DNA from: Thaumarchaeota archaeon CSP1-1
GTDB lineage: Archaea; Thermoproteota; Nitrososphaeria; Nitrososphaerales; Nitrosopumilaceae
Length of the DNA: 64,000 nt
Assembly (NCBI GenBank): GCA_001443365.1
Contig: LDXL01000008.1
Location: 142,659 to 206,658, forward strand
Reading direction: 5' to 3'
The notes under the pieces were generated by a model that had not been told where the DNA came from, ran no database searches, and worked only from the letters and a program-made list of their open reading frames with translations. A program made the position numbers and the translations under genes. Position 1 is the stretch's first letter. The number at the start of each line of letters is the position of its first letter. This document shows positions 8,879-16,648 of this stretch, piece by piece.

Positions 8879-9814
8879 ATGACTAATACTATATGTGATC
8901 TTATGATGAATGAAGCTGTAGTTTCTCAGAGACGTTGTCCTAGCTGTGGTAAAACAAAAATACTATCAGATGAAAACACAGGAGAACTATTTTGTGGCTC
9001 TTGTGGTTTTGTTATTACTGAAAAGTTAGCAGATACTGGTGCAGAATGGAGATCATTTTCACAAGATGAAGGAAACAGAGCACGAACAGGAGCTGGTACA
9101 TCCCTTACTATGCACGACATGGGTCTTTCCACTGTGATTGGCAGTGTAAACAAAGATGCTACAGGAAAGCCTCTATCTTCAGCTATGAAAAGCTCAATTG
9201 AACGACTTAGAACTTGGGATAGTAGAACTCAAGCTCACTCTTCATCGGATAGAAATCTCAGACAAGCACTAAATGAAATGGATAAGATTAAAGACAAACT
9301 TGCACTTACTAATGCGGTAATAGAAAAGGCTGCATACATTTACAGAAAAGCTATGGAGAAAAAACTAATCCGAGGAAGATCAATTCATGGCTTAGTTGCT
9401 GCATGCGTCTATGCTGCGTGTAGAAATACTGAAACTCCAAGAACGTTAGATGATATTGCAAAAGGAATCAACATTAGAAGAAAAGATGTTGCAAGATGTT
9501 ATAGACTAATATTCAGAGAACTTGAACTAAAGATTCCAGTACCTGATCCTCTAAAAGGCGTCTCTAGAATTGCAAGTCTTGCAGAATTAAGTGAAAAAAC
9601 CAAAAGAAAAGCTGTAGAGATTCTAAATAAAGCTCGAAAGGTTGGTATGATTGCTGGCAAAGACCCGATGGGCATTGCAGCTGCTGCCTTGTACATTGCA
9701 TGTATCAGCAATGGTGAAAATAAATCTCAAAAGGAAATCTCAATAGCATCAGGAGTCACTGAAGTAACTATTCGAAACAGATGTGCAGGTTTAAGAACAA
9801 TTCTTGATACCTAG
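8879..9814 (+). CDS. tfb: Transcription initiation factor IIB (TFB), copy 1
   Basis: The factor bridges TBP-bound TATA DNA and RNA polymerase and recognises the BRE. The N-terminal zinc ribbon uses C20, C23, C39 and C42 (CPSCGK...LFCGSCGF). The B-finger region and the conserved ARTGAGTSLTMHDMGLSTVIG segment follow. Two cyclin repeats occupy about residues 115-205 and 210-305, each with the typical ARxCYR or IRNRCAG helix. The length of 311 is normal. A second, diverged copy lies at 39587, fitting the multiple TFBs of thaumarchaea, which may select different promoter sets. Confidence 0.96.
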   Translation: MTNTICDLMMNEAVVSQRRCPSCGKTKILSDENTGELFCGSCGFVITEKLADTGAEWRSFSQDEGNRARTGAGTSLTMHDMGLSTVIGSVNKDATGKPLSSAMKSSIERLRTWDSRTQAHSSSDRNLRQALNEMDKIKDKLALTNAVIEKAAYIYRKAMEKKLIRGRSIHGLVAACVYAACRNTETPRTLDDIAKGINIRRKDVARCYRLIFRELELKIPVPDPLKGVSRIASLAELSEKTKRKAVEILNKARKVGMIAGKDPMGIAAAALYIACISNGENKSQKEISIASGVTEVTIRNRCAGLRTILDT

Positions 9815-9997
9815 TCCACACTGTTAGGAAAATTCCGATACGCATCAGATTCTTTTCTCTATTTACATTAAGTAAAATATTATGAACCTAATTATTTGTT
9901 AAAATCTTAAATACATATCAGAAAAATAAGGAGGACTAACATTTTTTGTAAGAAAATCTATAATTATACTAAATGATTCATTGGAATAGTAAGTAAT

Positions 9998-10366
9998 TTG
10001 GGTCTATTCAGTAGGAAAGGATTATCGTTTGCAAAAATAAAACTATCGAAATCTAAAATAAATTCAGATAAAAATACAACGATAACAATTAACATTAAAA
10101 ACTATGAAGAAAAATTTAGAAATATTATAGTGGCAACTAAGACTGATGATCTAGAAAATCAATATCTGAAAATCGATAAACCATTAGTGCATCTCCCACC
10201 ACTAGATTTTCCAAATAGAAATACTGGCGATCATGAAATAACAATAAGTCCATACAATATACCACTGAGTAAAATGCCCTTTAAGATAACACTGGAAGTA
10301 TTTGTAAATAATAACGAAAAACCACTACTTCAAAAAGAATTTTCTCTGATAGTAAACAAAAAATAA
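9998..10366 (+). CDS. Hypothetical beta-rich protein (CARDB-like fold possible)
   Basis: The only start in this frame is TTG. The protein has 122 residues without a signal peptide. Alternating strands such as NTTITINIKNYEEKFRNIIVATKT, the HEITISPYNIP turn and MPFKITLEVFVNNNEKP resemble a single immunoglobulin-like CARDB domain, but the match is by eye. It stands alone, downstream of TFB. Start and function are uncertain. Confidence 0.6.
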   Translation: MGLFSRKGLSFAKIKLSKSKINSDKNTTITINIKNYEEKFRNIIVATKTDDLENQYLKIDKPLVHLPPLDFPNRNTGDHEITISPYNIPLSKMPFKITLEVFVNNNEKPLLQKEFSLIVNKK

Positions 10367-10493
10367 GAATATTGGCTCTGCTTTGCAATTATGAGAACGC
10401 TTGTAGTTTTAGATTTGAGATAATTAAGAATTTTGAAATATCTAGATATCTTATGAATATGTGCTAATTTAAAAAAATAGATTAGTTTTGTTA

Positions 10494-10742
10494 TTAGTTG
10501 TCGTTTACCATCATAGTAATAGCTGACTGAATTTTGTTTATTTGTTTTATTTTATCTAATGCTAAACGGCGAATATTATCATCAGAGTCTGAAGTAATTT
10601 TGACTATTACATCATAAATTCCAAAAACTCCTTGCAATTCATAGTCAATTGAATTTTCATTTTTTAGAATTTTTTTGATCTTTTCTATCACTTCTACTTC
10701 ATGATTAAGCGCCACATTTAACAAAAAATAAGCAGTGGGCAT
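10494..10742 (-). CDS. Lrp/AsnC ligand-binding (RAM) domain protein without HTH
   Basis: A stand-alone RAM domain of 82 residues. AYFLLNVALNHEVEVIEKIKKIL, then LQGVFGIYDVIVKI and the closing ITMMV strand reproduce the ferredoxin-like fold that binds amino acids or other small effectors in Lrp regulators. Without a DNA-binding domain it may form mixed oligomers with full-length Lrp proteins. It follows a paralogous gene after 7 bp, so the pair is an operon. Confidence 0.85.
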   Translation of the reverse strand: MPTAYFLLNVALNHEVEVIEKIKKILKNENSIDYELQGVFGIYDVIVKITSDSDDNIRRLALDKIKQINKIQSAITMMVNDN

Positions 10743-10749
10743 TTTATAA

Positions 10750-10989
10750 TCACATTTGACCTTTGATTCCCATCAAAGTAAGGGTGGACCTAATGTTGTC
10801 TATTTTACGAATTTTCCATGTAATTGTTTCTCTTAGATCTTCAACTCTATCAGACTCTATTTTAGCTAGAATATCATATGCACCAAAAATTCCGTGTACC
10901 TCTTTTACTCCTTCAATTGATTTTAGTTTAGAGATTACAGATTCCTCAGTACCTAATTCGCAATTCATCAGAACATATGCCTCTGCCAT
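10750..10989 (-). CDS. Lrp/AsnC ligand-binding (RAM) domain protein without HTH
   Basis: This is the first gene of a two-gene operon with the RAM protein at 10494. AYVLMNCELGTEESVISKLKSI, the VHGIFGAYDILAKIESD loop and RSTLTLMGIKG are the diagnostic strands. It is closer to the single RAM protein at 47000 (GTYGVYDIFAKLESD) than to its neighbour. The effector is unknown. Confidence 0.87.
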   Translation of the reverse strand: MAEAYVLMNCELGTEESVISKLKSIEGVKEVHGIFGAYDILAKIESDRVEDLRETITWKIRKIDNIRSTLTLMGIKGQM

Positions 10990-11198
10990 AATTAATTTAG
11001 GATTATTTGATATATAATATCGATCGTAATTTACCTGCTCAGATACCTGAATTTCGCCAAGTTTTGTACGTAATTTGGATATTTGTCTTTATTATATTCA
11101 ATCAAATTAACATCAGTTTGATTCAGATCCCCCAAATTGCTCGTGCCAGTACGATACAACTAGTTGTATATGCTTCCTGCGAATTTCTGAGTCGAATA

Positions 11199-11216
11199 AA
11201 TTTTTAAAAATTATTT
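11199..11216 (+). promoter_or_regulatory. TATA-like promoter for the RNA candidate
   Basis: An AATTTTTAAAAATTATTT stretch lies about 25 bp before the presumed 5' end (about 11226) of the structured RNA. It supports transcription from the plus strand. Confidence 0.4.
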
Positions 11217-11225
11217 GTATGTTTT

Positions 11226-11345
11226 AGACACACATGAATATACTAACTAATTTGTGTAGAGAGATCAGTGACTGTTGGGCCCGCCTGCCAATCCTTTCGT
11301 GTAGCTGGACCATAGCTATTCCCTGCGGCCCGACTAGTCATTACC
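11226..11345 (+). ncRNA. Candidate structured non-coding RNA, class unknown
   Basis: A GC-rich island inside a 431-bp gap of AT-rich DNA. Positions 268-281 and 327-341 (adding 11000) pair over 14 bp with one bulged T: GTGACT/AGTCAT and GTTGGGCC/GGCCCGAC. Inside lies a second hairpin, TAGCT (11302-11306) with AGCTA (11314-11318) around the loop GGACCAT. A weaker ACACA/TGTGT stem precedes it (11228-11257). There is no convincing open frame. It does not match tRNA, 5S rRNA, SRP RNA or RNase P features that I know. The 3' end is approximate. Confidence 0.55.
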
Positions 11346-11420
11346 TTCTATTTAGATTACAAAACAACATAAAATGTGTACAAAAATTAGTGATAAATGA
11401 TTTTCAAGATAGAAATTAAA

Positions 11421-11906
11421 TTACTTTACTAACATTACTGGACAAGGTGCTTTTTGAGAGGTGGCCATTGCAACACTGCCAAACATCAATCGGTTTGGGC
11501 CTCCTCTACCACGTGTTCCCATCACAATCAGATTCACTTTGTATGATGAGACAAATGATACAATGTTATCTACAATTGCAGATTCCATTAACATCTGTGT
11601 CTTTATTGGAACACCAAATTTTTTTGCTGCATTGTGTAGTCGTTTAAAAGATTTTTCCATTACTTTTTTTTTCTCATCATCTATTGTTGTTTGATGTTGT
11701 ATGTGAGTAGGCAGTGGTGAACTATACATTATTGAGATTACAGAAAGATCTGCACCATATTTTTTTGCCAGATCAAGAGCATAGACAAATGCTCTGTTGG
11801 AATATTGTGAATCATCATAAGGTACTAGGATGTGCTTTATTGTGGAATCTACTTCTTGACAATAATCTAAATCTCTACAAATAATCTGAAGTTTGGTTTC
11901 AGCCAT
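11421..11906 (-). CDS. Universal stress protein, UspA family
   Basis: A Rossmann-like stress protein with the ATP-binding signature G-x2-G-x9-GS visible as GTRGRGGPNRLMFGS near the C-terminus and the N-terminal HILVPYDDSQYSNRAF strand-loop. An N-terminal extension of about 25 residues (MAETKLQIICRDLDYCQEVDS) precedes the domain. An upstream ATG at 11930 in frame would add eight residues; the later ATG is preferred because it begins a typical hydrophilic terminus. Unlike most UspA genes here it has no clear 20-bp palindrome at the usual position. Confidence 0.88.
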   Translation of the reverse strand: MAETKLQIICRDLDYCQEVDSTIKHILVPYDDSQYSNRAFVYALDLAKKYGADLSVISIMYSSPLPTHIQHQTTIDDEKKKVMEKSFKRLHNAAKKFGVPIKTQMLMESAIVDNIVSFVSSYKVNLIVMGTRGRGGPNRLMFGSVAMATSQKAPCPVMLVK

Positions 11907-12016
11907 GAATAGTTTAATGGAAAAAAGCATAAAATCGTGTGTTCGTTTACTTTGGAAATATCATGAGCATGGTTGATTATGAAACGAATTTATCATGCCA
12001 GGTTTTTCAAGTCTCT

Positions 12017-12036
12017 GAAAATCAAATTTGAAAATT
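12017..12036 (+). promoter_or_regulatory. Stress palindrome upstream of cupredoxin 12080
   Basis: Reads GAAAATCA-AATT-TGAAAATT. Its centre is 53 bp before the ATG at 12080. Confidence 0.5.
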
Positions 12037-12079
12037 ATATGATGATTTTAATAAAATTCTCATGTTTTTCTAATTGCTG

Positions 12080-12517
12080 ATGATGAAAATTTCTGAGAAA
12101 ATGCATTGTATCTTTTTATTCTTTGTAATTTCAATTGTGGCTATGCCAGAAGTAATAGCAGAGGAAGAAGAAAACAAGGTAATAGTTCCTTATGGTGCCT
12201 ATTCTCCAGTTTGTGCAAAAACTTCCAATTGTTATGTTCCAAATAACATAGTAATTGATGAAGGTGATAAAATTATCTGGATAAATGGGGATTATGCACC
12301 ACATACTGTGACAAGCGGAAATCTCTGGTCTGGAAAAGATGGTTTATTTGAAAGTAAGATTTTGAATCATAATGATAGATTCGAGTTTACCTTTTCTGAT
12401 TTTAAATCTGGAATTTATCCATATTATTGCATAATGCATCCATGGATGAAGGGATTAGTTTCTATTGCTGAACAACTTAATTTTATGGTGAGCTCAAAAT
12501 CACATGGTTTCAGATAA
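12080..12517 (+). CDS. Secreted type I copper protein (plastocyanin/cupredoxin)
   Basis: A small blue-copper electron carrier. A signal peptide (hydrophobic core CIFLFFVISIVAMP, cleavage before EEEENK) leads into a single cupredoxin domain. Copper ligands are visible as the His in YAPHTVTSG and the Cys, His and Met of YYCIMHPWMKG, a complete set. Thaumarchaea use such proteins in place of cytochromes for respiration. ATG at 12080 is chosen over upstream TTG because it fits the distance to the palindrome at 12017. The gene overlaps the next by 14 bp, so this is an operon. Confidence 0.9.
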   Translation: MMKISEKMHCIFLFFVISIVAMPEVIAEEEENKVIVPYGAYSPVCAKTSNCYVPNNIVIDEGDKIIWINGDYAPHTVTSGNLWSGKDGLFESKILNHNDRFEFTFSDFKSGIYPYYCIMHPWMKGLVSIAEQLNFMVSSKSHGFR

Positions 12518-12977
12518 ACAATTCATAATTATTCTAATAATTGTTGGAGTTGGATCTCTTGGCATAATAATTGGAGTAGTTGGTCAAGGAAATGTTAGAC
12601 ATGTTCAAATTTTTTACCCAGAAAAGATTGAACAGACTGTTGCCTTTCATGATGTTGAAGGAGAGGTTAGATTGGTAGGGATATTAGGAGTTGATGGAAA
12701 AGAGAATCCTACTCTAATCATGCGAACAAGTTTTGCATATATTCTAACAGTAATTAATGACGGCAACACAGAACATCGATTATACATTGACGGTTTAGAA
12801 GTACAAACAGATCTTCTAAGTCCAGGTGAAAAAGAAACCATTACAATTTTTCCTAAAGAAGAGGGGGTCTACAACTATTATGATAAAAGACAGACCACAA
12901 AGTTGCTTGGCCAATTAAGGGCAGTAAGTGTTGTTCCAAGCGATGAGTTTGAAGGCATAATACGGGATTTAATCTGA
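12504..12977 (+). CDS. Membrane-anchored degenerate cupredoxin-like protein
   Basis: An N-terminal membrane anchor (FIIILIIVGVGSLGIIIGVVG) holds an extracytoplasmic beta domain of about 130 residues. The segment EGVYNYYDKRQTTKLLGQLRAV aligns with the copper loop GIYPYYCIMHPWMKGLVSI of the upstream protein, but the Cys, His and Met ligands are replaced. A His is kept in NTEHRLYIDG. It is therefore probably a non-copper or differently liganded relative. It overlaps the cupredoxin gene and lies 2 bp from the VIT gene, which suggests joint work in metal handling. Confidence 0.75.
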   Translation: MVSDKQFIIILIIVGVGSLGIIIGVVGQGNVRHVQIFYPEKIEQTVAFHDVEGEVRLVGILGVDGKENPTLIMRTSFAYILTVINDGNTEHRLYIDGLEVQTDLLSPGEKETITIFPKEEGVYNYYDKRQTTKLLGQLRAVSVVPSDEFEGIIRDLI

Positions 12978-12979
12978 AC

Positions 12980-13663
12980 ATGAAATGGCATTTTGAAGAT
13001 TTTATTTATGGTTCAATTGATGGTGCTGTAACTACCTTTGCGGTTGTTGCAGGAGTAGTAGGCGCATCACTTTCTCCAAACATCATTTTGATACTTGGCT
13101 TTGCAAATATGTTTGCTGATGGGTTTTCAATGGCAGTTGCAAATTATCAGGCTTCAAAGGCTCAAAAGGAATATGTCGAAATGAAAAGAAAACGAGAAGA
13201 GTGGGAAATTGATAATTTACAAGAACAAGAAAAGCAAGAAATTCGTGATATTTATGCACAAAAGGGATTCAAAGACGAATTTTTAGAAGAGATAGTTCGA
13301 ATGATTACTTCTCGAAGAAAGATTTGGGTCGATACAATGATGAAAGAAGAGCTTGGATTAATTGAGGACAAAAAAAGACCTTTAGATTCAGCATTAAGCA
13401 CATTTATTGGGTTTAATATTATTGGATTAATTCCATTAATTCCATTTTTAGTATTTTTTGGATTGGGAATTAATGCTAATTCTGAAGCGTTTTATTTTTC
13501 AGTAGCAGCAACCGGTACTGCATTCTTTATTGTAGGCATCATAAAAGGAAAGATTGTACAAAAATCACTTCTCAGATCAGGGCTCTACACTTTGATCATA
13601 GGGTCAATTGCTGCATCAGTTGCATATCTAGTAGGTTACGCGCTTAATATTTTGATAAGCTAG
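12980..13663 (+). CDS. VIT1/CCC1 family iron/manganese transporter
   Basis: A five-helix membrane protein of 227 residues. The N-terminal DFIYGSIDGAVTTFAVVAGVVGA helix and the second helix LGFANMFADGFSMAVANYQASKAQKEY are hallmarks of the VIT family. A charged cytoplasmic loop rich in Glu and Met (about 70-130, metal-binding in known members) and three C-terminal helices follow. Family members move Fe2+ or Mn2+ out of the cytosol. The tight spacing to the two cupredoxin-type genes argues for a metal homeostasis operon. Confidence 0.9.
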   Translation: MKWHFEDFIYGSIDGAVTTFAVVAGVVGASLSPNIILILGFANMFADGFSMAVANYQASKAQKEYVEMKRKREEWEIDNLQEQEKQEIRDIYAQKGFKDEFLEEIVRMITSRRKIWVDTMMKEELGLIEDKKRPLDSALSTFIGFNIIGLIPLIPFLVFFGLGINANSEAFYFSVAATGTAFFIVGIIKGKIVQKSLLRSGLYTLIIGSIAASVAYLVGYALNILIS

Positions 13664-13678
13664 TGAATTCATAAAGCA

Positions 13679-14578
13679 CTAACAAGAGTTAATGTATTCT
13701 TTTATTGTATCAGCGGATTTGTGGAGCAAATCTAATTCGGATTTGTCCAAGTTTATCTCTTCAATTTTAGAGATTCCAGTTTTGTTTATTTGAGTAGGAA
13801 TTCCTAAAGATACATCAGATATTCCATATTCGCCATTTAATAAAACGGAGACTGGTACGGAGATTTTTTCATTGTTTATTATTGCTTTTATGATATCAAA
13901 TGTGTTTTTTGCTATCCCAAAAACTGAAGGTCCTTTGTATTCTCTTAATATTTTCCAGTAGAATATCAGATCACCTTTAATTTTATGAATCTGTTCTTCA
14001 TCAAAGATATCTAAAATTGGTTTGCCTTTCCATTTTGCAAGTGAAAAAATTGGCACCATAGAATCTCCATGTTCTCCCAAAACCAGTGCATTTTTAATTT
14101 CAGATTGGTTTGTATCAAGTTCTCTTGCGATTAGATATCTGAATCTACTTGAATCCAGGCTAGATGCCATACCCATTACTCTTTCTCGTGGTAAGCCTGA
14201 TTCTTTTAGGAAAAGATAGGTAAGTACATCCACTGGATTAGAAATAATTAAAACTTTAGAGTTTGAAGCAAAATGTTTAATTTGCTTTGCAATGTCCTTA
14301 ATCATTTTAGATTGTTCTGAAAGTAATTCCACTCTATTTGCTGTGTATGTGCCAGTACTTGCACTGATTACTATTACTTCAGAGTTTTTAATTTCTGAAT
14401 AGTCAGATCCAACAATAGTTATTGAGGAATTTTCTGGAATGGCATTTGAAATGTCTAAAGCCTGTCCCAATGCTTTTTCTTTGTGACGGTTAATCAAATG
14501 AATATCATCAAGCGAATTAGATGCAGCAAGAAAGGCAGTTGCAGATCCAACCCGACCACTTCCAATAATGGAAATCAA
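13679..14578 (-). CDS. mdh: Malate/lactate dehydrogenase-family enzyme with atypical substrate loop
   Basis: A Rossmann dehydrogenase of 299 residues. The dinucleotide motif is GSGRVGSA (6-13), and the end of strand 2 reads LINRHKEK, with basic residues that favour NADP over NAD. N114 (NPVD), D142/R145 (LDSSRFR) and the catalytic H170 (LGEHGDSM) are in place. In the mobile loop only the second arginine (R82) is kept; the position of the first, which discriminates malate from lactate, is G76. The natural substrate may therefore differ from malate. The stop lies 15 bp from the convergent VIT gene. Confidence 0.85.
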   Translation of the reverse strand: MISIIGSGRVGSATAFLAASNSLDDIHLINRHKEKALGQALDISNAIPENSSITIVGSDYSEIKNSEVIVISASTGTYTANRVELLSEQSKMIKDIAKQIKHFASNSKVLIISNPVDVLTYLFLKESGLPRERVMGMASSLDSSRFRYLIARELDTNQSEIKNALVLGEHGDSMVPIFSLAKWKGKPILDIFDEEQIHKIKGDLIFYWKILREYKGPSVFGIAKNTFDIIKAIINNEKISVPVSVLLNGEYGISDVSLGIPTQINKTGISKIEEINLDKSELDLLHKSADTIKEYINSC

Positions 14579-14593
14579 AAAACTAACCTCATG

Positions 14594-15031
14594 TTATTTT
14601 ATTATGAGAACTGGACATTTTACTTTCTGAGATACTCCGTTTGCTACGCTACCAAGTAACAGTTTATCAAATCCTTTTCGTCCATGAGAACCCATAACAA
14701 TAAGATCAATTTTATGTGATTTTGAAAAATCTACAATCGTTTTTACGATTGATTTGGTGACAACTATTTCTGAATTAAATGACGCCTTTGCCTTTTTTGC
14801 AATTAATTCTAATTTTGAAATATGTTTTTTGGCTGCTTCCTTTTGTTGTTTCATAATTGTTTTTTCTACACGAGAATCATACCCATACCATGGTGCTCTA
14901 AAATCAATTTCTAAACAAGTAACTAAAGTTATTTTTGAGTCATATTTTTTTGCCATATCCAATGCAACTTTGAAAGCATGAATAGCATTTGAAGAACCAT
15001 CGTATGGGACTAGTATATTTGTGAAAAGCAT
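14594..15031 (-). CDS. Universal stress protein, UspA family
   Basis: The signature GSHGRKGFDKLLLGS fits ATP-binding UspA proteins, and NILVPYDGSSNAIHAF is the usual N-terminal strand. ATG at 15031 is preferred over TTG at 15046, because a TATA-like CCTTAAATTG lies about 26 bp upstream and the stress palindrome 49 bp upstream, which places the TTG before the transcript start. The gene ends 15 bp upstream of the dehydrogenase gene and may read into it. YGYD in the middle loop is an insertion not seen in the other copies. Confidence 0.9.
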   Translation of the reverse strand: MLFTNILVPYDGSSNAIHAFKVALDMAKKYDSKITLVTCLEIDFRAPWYGYDSRVEKTIMKQQKEAAKKHISKLELIAKKAKASFNSEIVVTKSIVKTIVDFSKSHKIDLIVMGSHGRKGFDKLLLGSVANGVSQKVKCPVLIIK

Positions 15032-15070
15032 GAATGAATTTACCAATGCTGAACAATTTAAGGCTATTAC

Positions 15071-15090
15071 AATTATCGTAAGTGATTATA
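15071..15090 (-). promoter_or_regulatory. Stress palindrome upstream of UspA 15031
   Basis: Reads AATTATCG-TAAG-TGATTATA on the plus strand, with its centre 49.5 bp from the start codon. Confidence 0.55.
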
Positions 15091-15117
15091 TGAAATGAAA
15101 TCAAGTTATGATAATTG

Positions 15118-15180
15118 GAGGCATTACCTCAAAATGGTGTATAGGTTTAGGGGCATATACAAATCAGAGGTAATGCGTCT
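15118..15180. repeat. Perfect 10-bp inverted repeat (hairpin or small RNA candidate)
   Basis: GCATTACCTC at 15121-15130 pairs perfectly with GAGGTAATGC at 15167-15176. Inside, TGTATA and TATACA can form a second stem around GGTTTAGGGGCA. The element stands between two divergent stress promoters. It could be a small RNA, a transcription barrier or a protein-binding site; no frame explains it. Confidence 0.5.
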
Positions 15181-15216
15181 TATTTGTTTGTAGTCAGTAT
15201 TAAATAAAAATATATT

Positions 15217-15236
15217 GATTTTCAAAATTGATAAGA
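15217..15236 (+). promoter_or_regulatory. Stress palindrome upstream of regulator 15291
   Basis: Reads GATTTTCA-AAAT-TGATAAGA. The centre is 64 bp from the ATG. A TATA-like TTTATAAAATT (15241-15251) predicts a transcript start near 15276, about 50 bp from the centre. Confidence 0.5.
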
Positions 15237-15290
15237 TGCTTTTATAAAATTTACTTAGTAACGTTAAGATCTGGCTCTAAATGAAGAAAA

Positions 15291-15710
15291 ATGCTCTGTA
15301 AAAACGCATGGCAGTGCATTGCAATGCAATCCTTCTCATTATATTCAAAAGGCCCCTATATCAAAACCATGCAAGCATTAGTTGAAGGAAGAAAAATCGA
15401 TGAAGATGAACGAAAAGACGCTATTCTCCAAATAATATCTGACAAGTACTGCAGAGCAATTTTGGAGACAACCATGGATAAACCAAAATCTGCTATGGAG
15501 ATTAGCGCAGAAAGCAAAATACCAATTAGTACGGTCTACAGACGATTACAAAGTCTGCACGACAACAAGCTTTTGGGGATATCAGGATCCATTAGCGATG
15601 ATGGAAAAAAATACTTTCTATACAGAAGTAGGATAAAGGCAATTTCTTCATCGTTTAAAGGAGGTTTCGTAGAAATCGAAGTAGTTCCTAATCCAGTTCA
15701 GATAAGCTAG
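15291..15710 (+). CDS. Winged-helix transcriptional regulator (ArsR-like)
   Basis: The HTH core is in the middle: DAILQIISDKYCRAILETTMDKPKSAMEISAESKIPISTVYRRLQSLHDNKLL, a standard winged helix, followed by a wing GSISDDGKKYFLYRS. No metal or ligand site is obvious. The first 26 residues may be untranslated, because an internal ATG at 15369 would give a normal terminus. It heads an operon with two CBS genes and an RHH gene, so it may respond to the nucleotide state that those proteins sense. It is one candidate reader of the 20-bp stress palindrome. Confidence 0.8.
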   Translation: MLCKNAWQCIAMQSFSLYSKGPYIKTMQALVEGRKIDEDERKDAILQIISDKYCRAILETTMDKPKSAMEISAESKIPISTVYRRLQSLHDNKLLGISGSISDDGKKYFLYRSRIKAISSSFKGGFVEIEVVPNPVQIS

Positions 15711-15745
15711 GGTTAGGAGTTTATTTTATTTCAAAGGTGATAATC

Positions 15746-16648
15746 ATGTTTGAGAATCAAAATTCTGCTTTAAATCATTTAATGTATCAGAATAATCACA
15801 TGCAGAAGTATACATCGCCAGTAATCATAGTTGAGCCAGAAGCATCAATCCATGATACATTGTTGCAAATGCAGACAAACTTTATCAAAAGAATAGTAGT
15901 GGCTTCAAAAAATAAACCTGTTGGAGTAGTAACTGAACGTGATATAAGCAAGTTTTTGGAACAAGATAAAACTGCAAAGGCTTTAGATGAAATTCCAATA
16001 AAATATGTAATGAAAAAAGATCCTATTGTAATTCCGGATGGCATAGATGACCATCTTGAGCAGTGTGCTACGAGAATGGAGACATTCAATATAGGTTCTG
16101 TAATGCTTGTAAATGATTCTGGAGACCTAATTGGGATAGTAACTAAAACTGATATCACAAAAGCTTATTCTAAGATTTATGGTGGGCAATACAAAGTAAA
16201 AAACTACATGACAAAAAAATTGGTTACATGTAGAAAAACTGATTCTCTAAGATTTGCACTAAATATGATTAATAAAAATAATATTTCTAGACTAATTGTA
16301 ACTGATAATAAAGGGAAACCTGAGGGTATAATTACAACAAATAATTTTCTAACACACAGTGATTATTTTTCAAAAGGAACAACAAGAACAAGAGATTATC
16401 TTCTTCCTCTAAAATCCCAAAATCTGCAGGTAAAAGACGTGTTAACTGATGATTTGCTAACCATTGAAGAGGGTGAAGATTTAGCAAAAGCTGCAACGCT
16501 GATGATCAAAAATAAGATAAGCGGGATTCCGGTGGTAGATGGTAAAAAAAACCTTGTCGGAGTAATTGACAAGTCTGACATTGTAAGGGCTTTTAATTAC
16601 GTAAAGACAGATAAAGAACTATCACAAAAATACGGCGATCTATATTGA
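15746..16648 (+). CDS. Four-CBS-domain protein
   Basis: Four CBS motifs form two Bateman modules: residues about 20-80, 85-145, 155-210 and 230-290. Each ends in a GV/GI-V/I-T-x2-D/N-I/F pattern (GVVTERDISKF, GIVTKTDITKAY, GIITTNNFLTH, GVIDKSDIVRAF). Such modules bind AMP, ATP or AdoMet and report energy status. ATG at 15746 has an AAAGGTGAT ribosome-binding site and is preferred to the GTG nine bases upstream. It follows the regulator gene and overlaps the next CBS gene, so it is part of one operon. Confidence 0.9.
   Translation: MFENQNSALNHLMYQNNHMQKYTSPVIIVEPEASIHDTLLQMQTNFIKRIVVASKNKPVGVVTERDISKFLEQDKTAKALDEIPIKYVMKKDPIVIPDGIDDHLEQCATRMETFNIGSVMLVNDSGDLIGIVTKTDITKAYSKIYGGQYKVKNYMTKKLVTCRKTDSLRFALNMINKNNISRLIVTDNKGKPEGIITTNNFLTHSDYFSKGTTRTRDYLLPLKSQNLQVKDVLTDDLLTIEEGEDLAKAATLMIKNKISGIPVVDGKKNLVGVIDKSDIVRAFNYVKTDKELSQKYGDLY

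Noticed and set aside
11031-11159. A 42-residue TTG-started frame on the minus strand (ends NLAKFRYLSR)
   Set aside because: Composition is protein-like, but there is no ATG, promoter or relative to support it.
11234-11419. A 61-residue frame on the plus strand
   Set aside because: It runs through the GC-rich RNA candidate; codon use is that of a structured RNA, not a gene.
11956-11994. Possible stress palindrome for the UspA gene at 11906
   Set aside because: The best half-sites match poorly and the spacing is off by several bases for either start.
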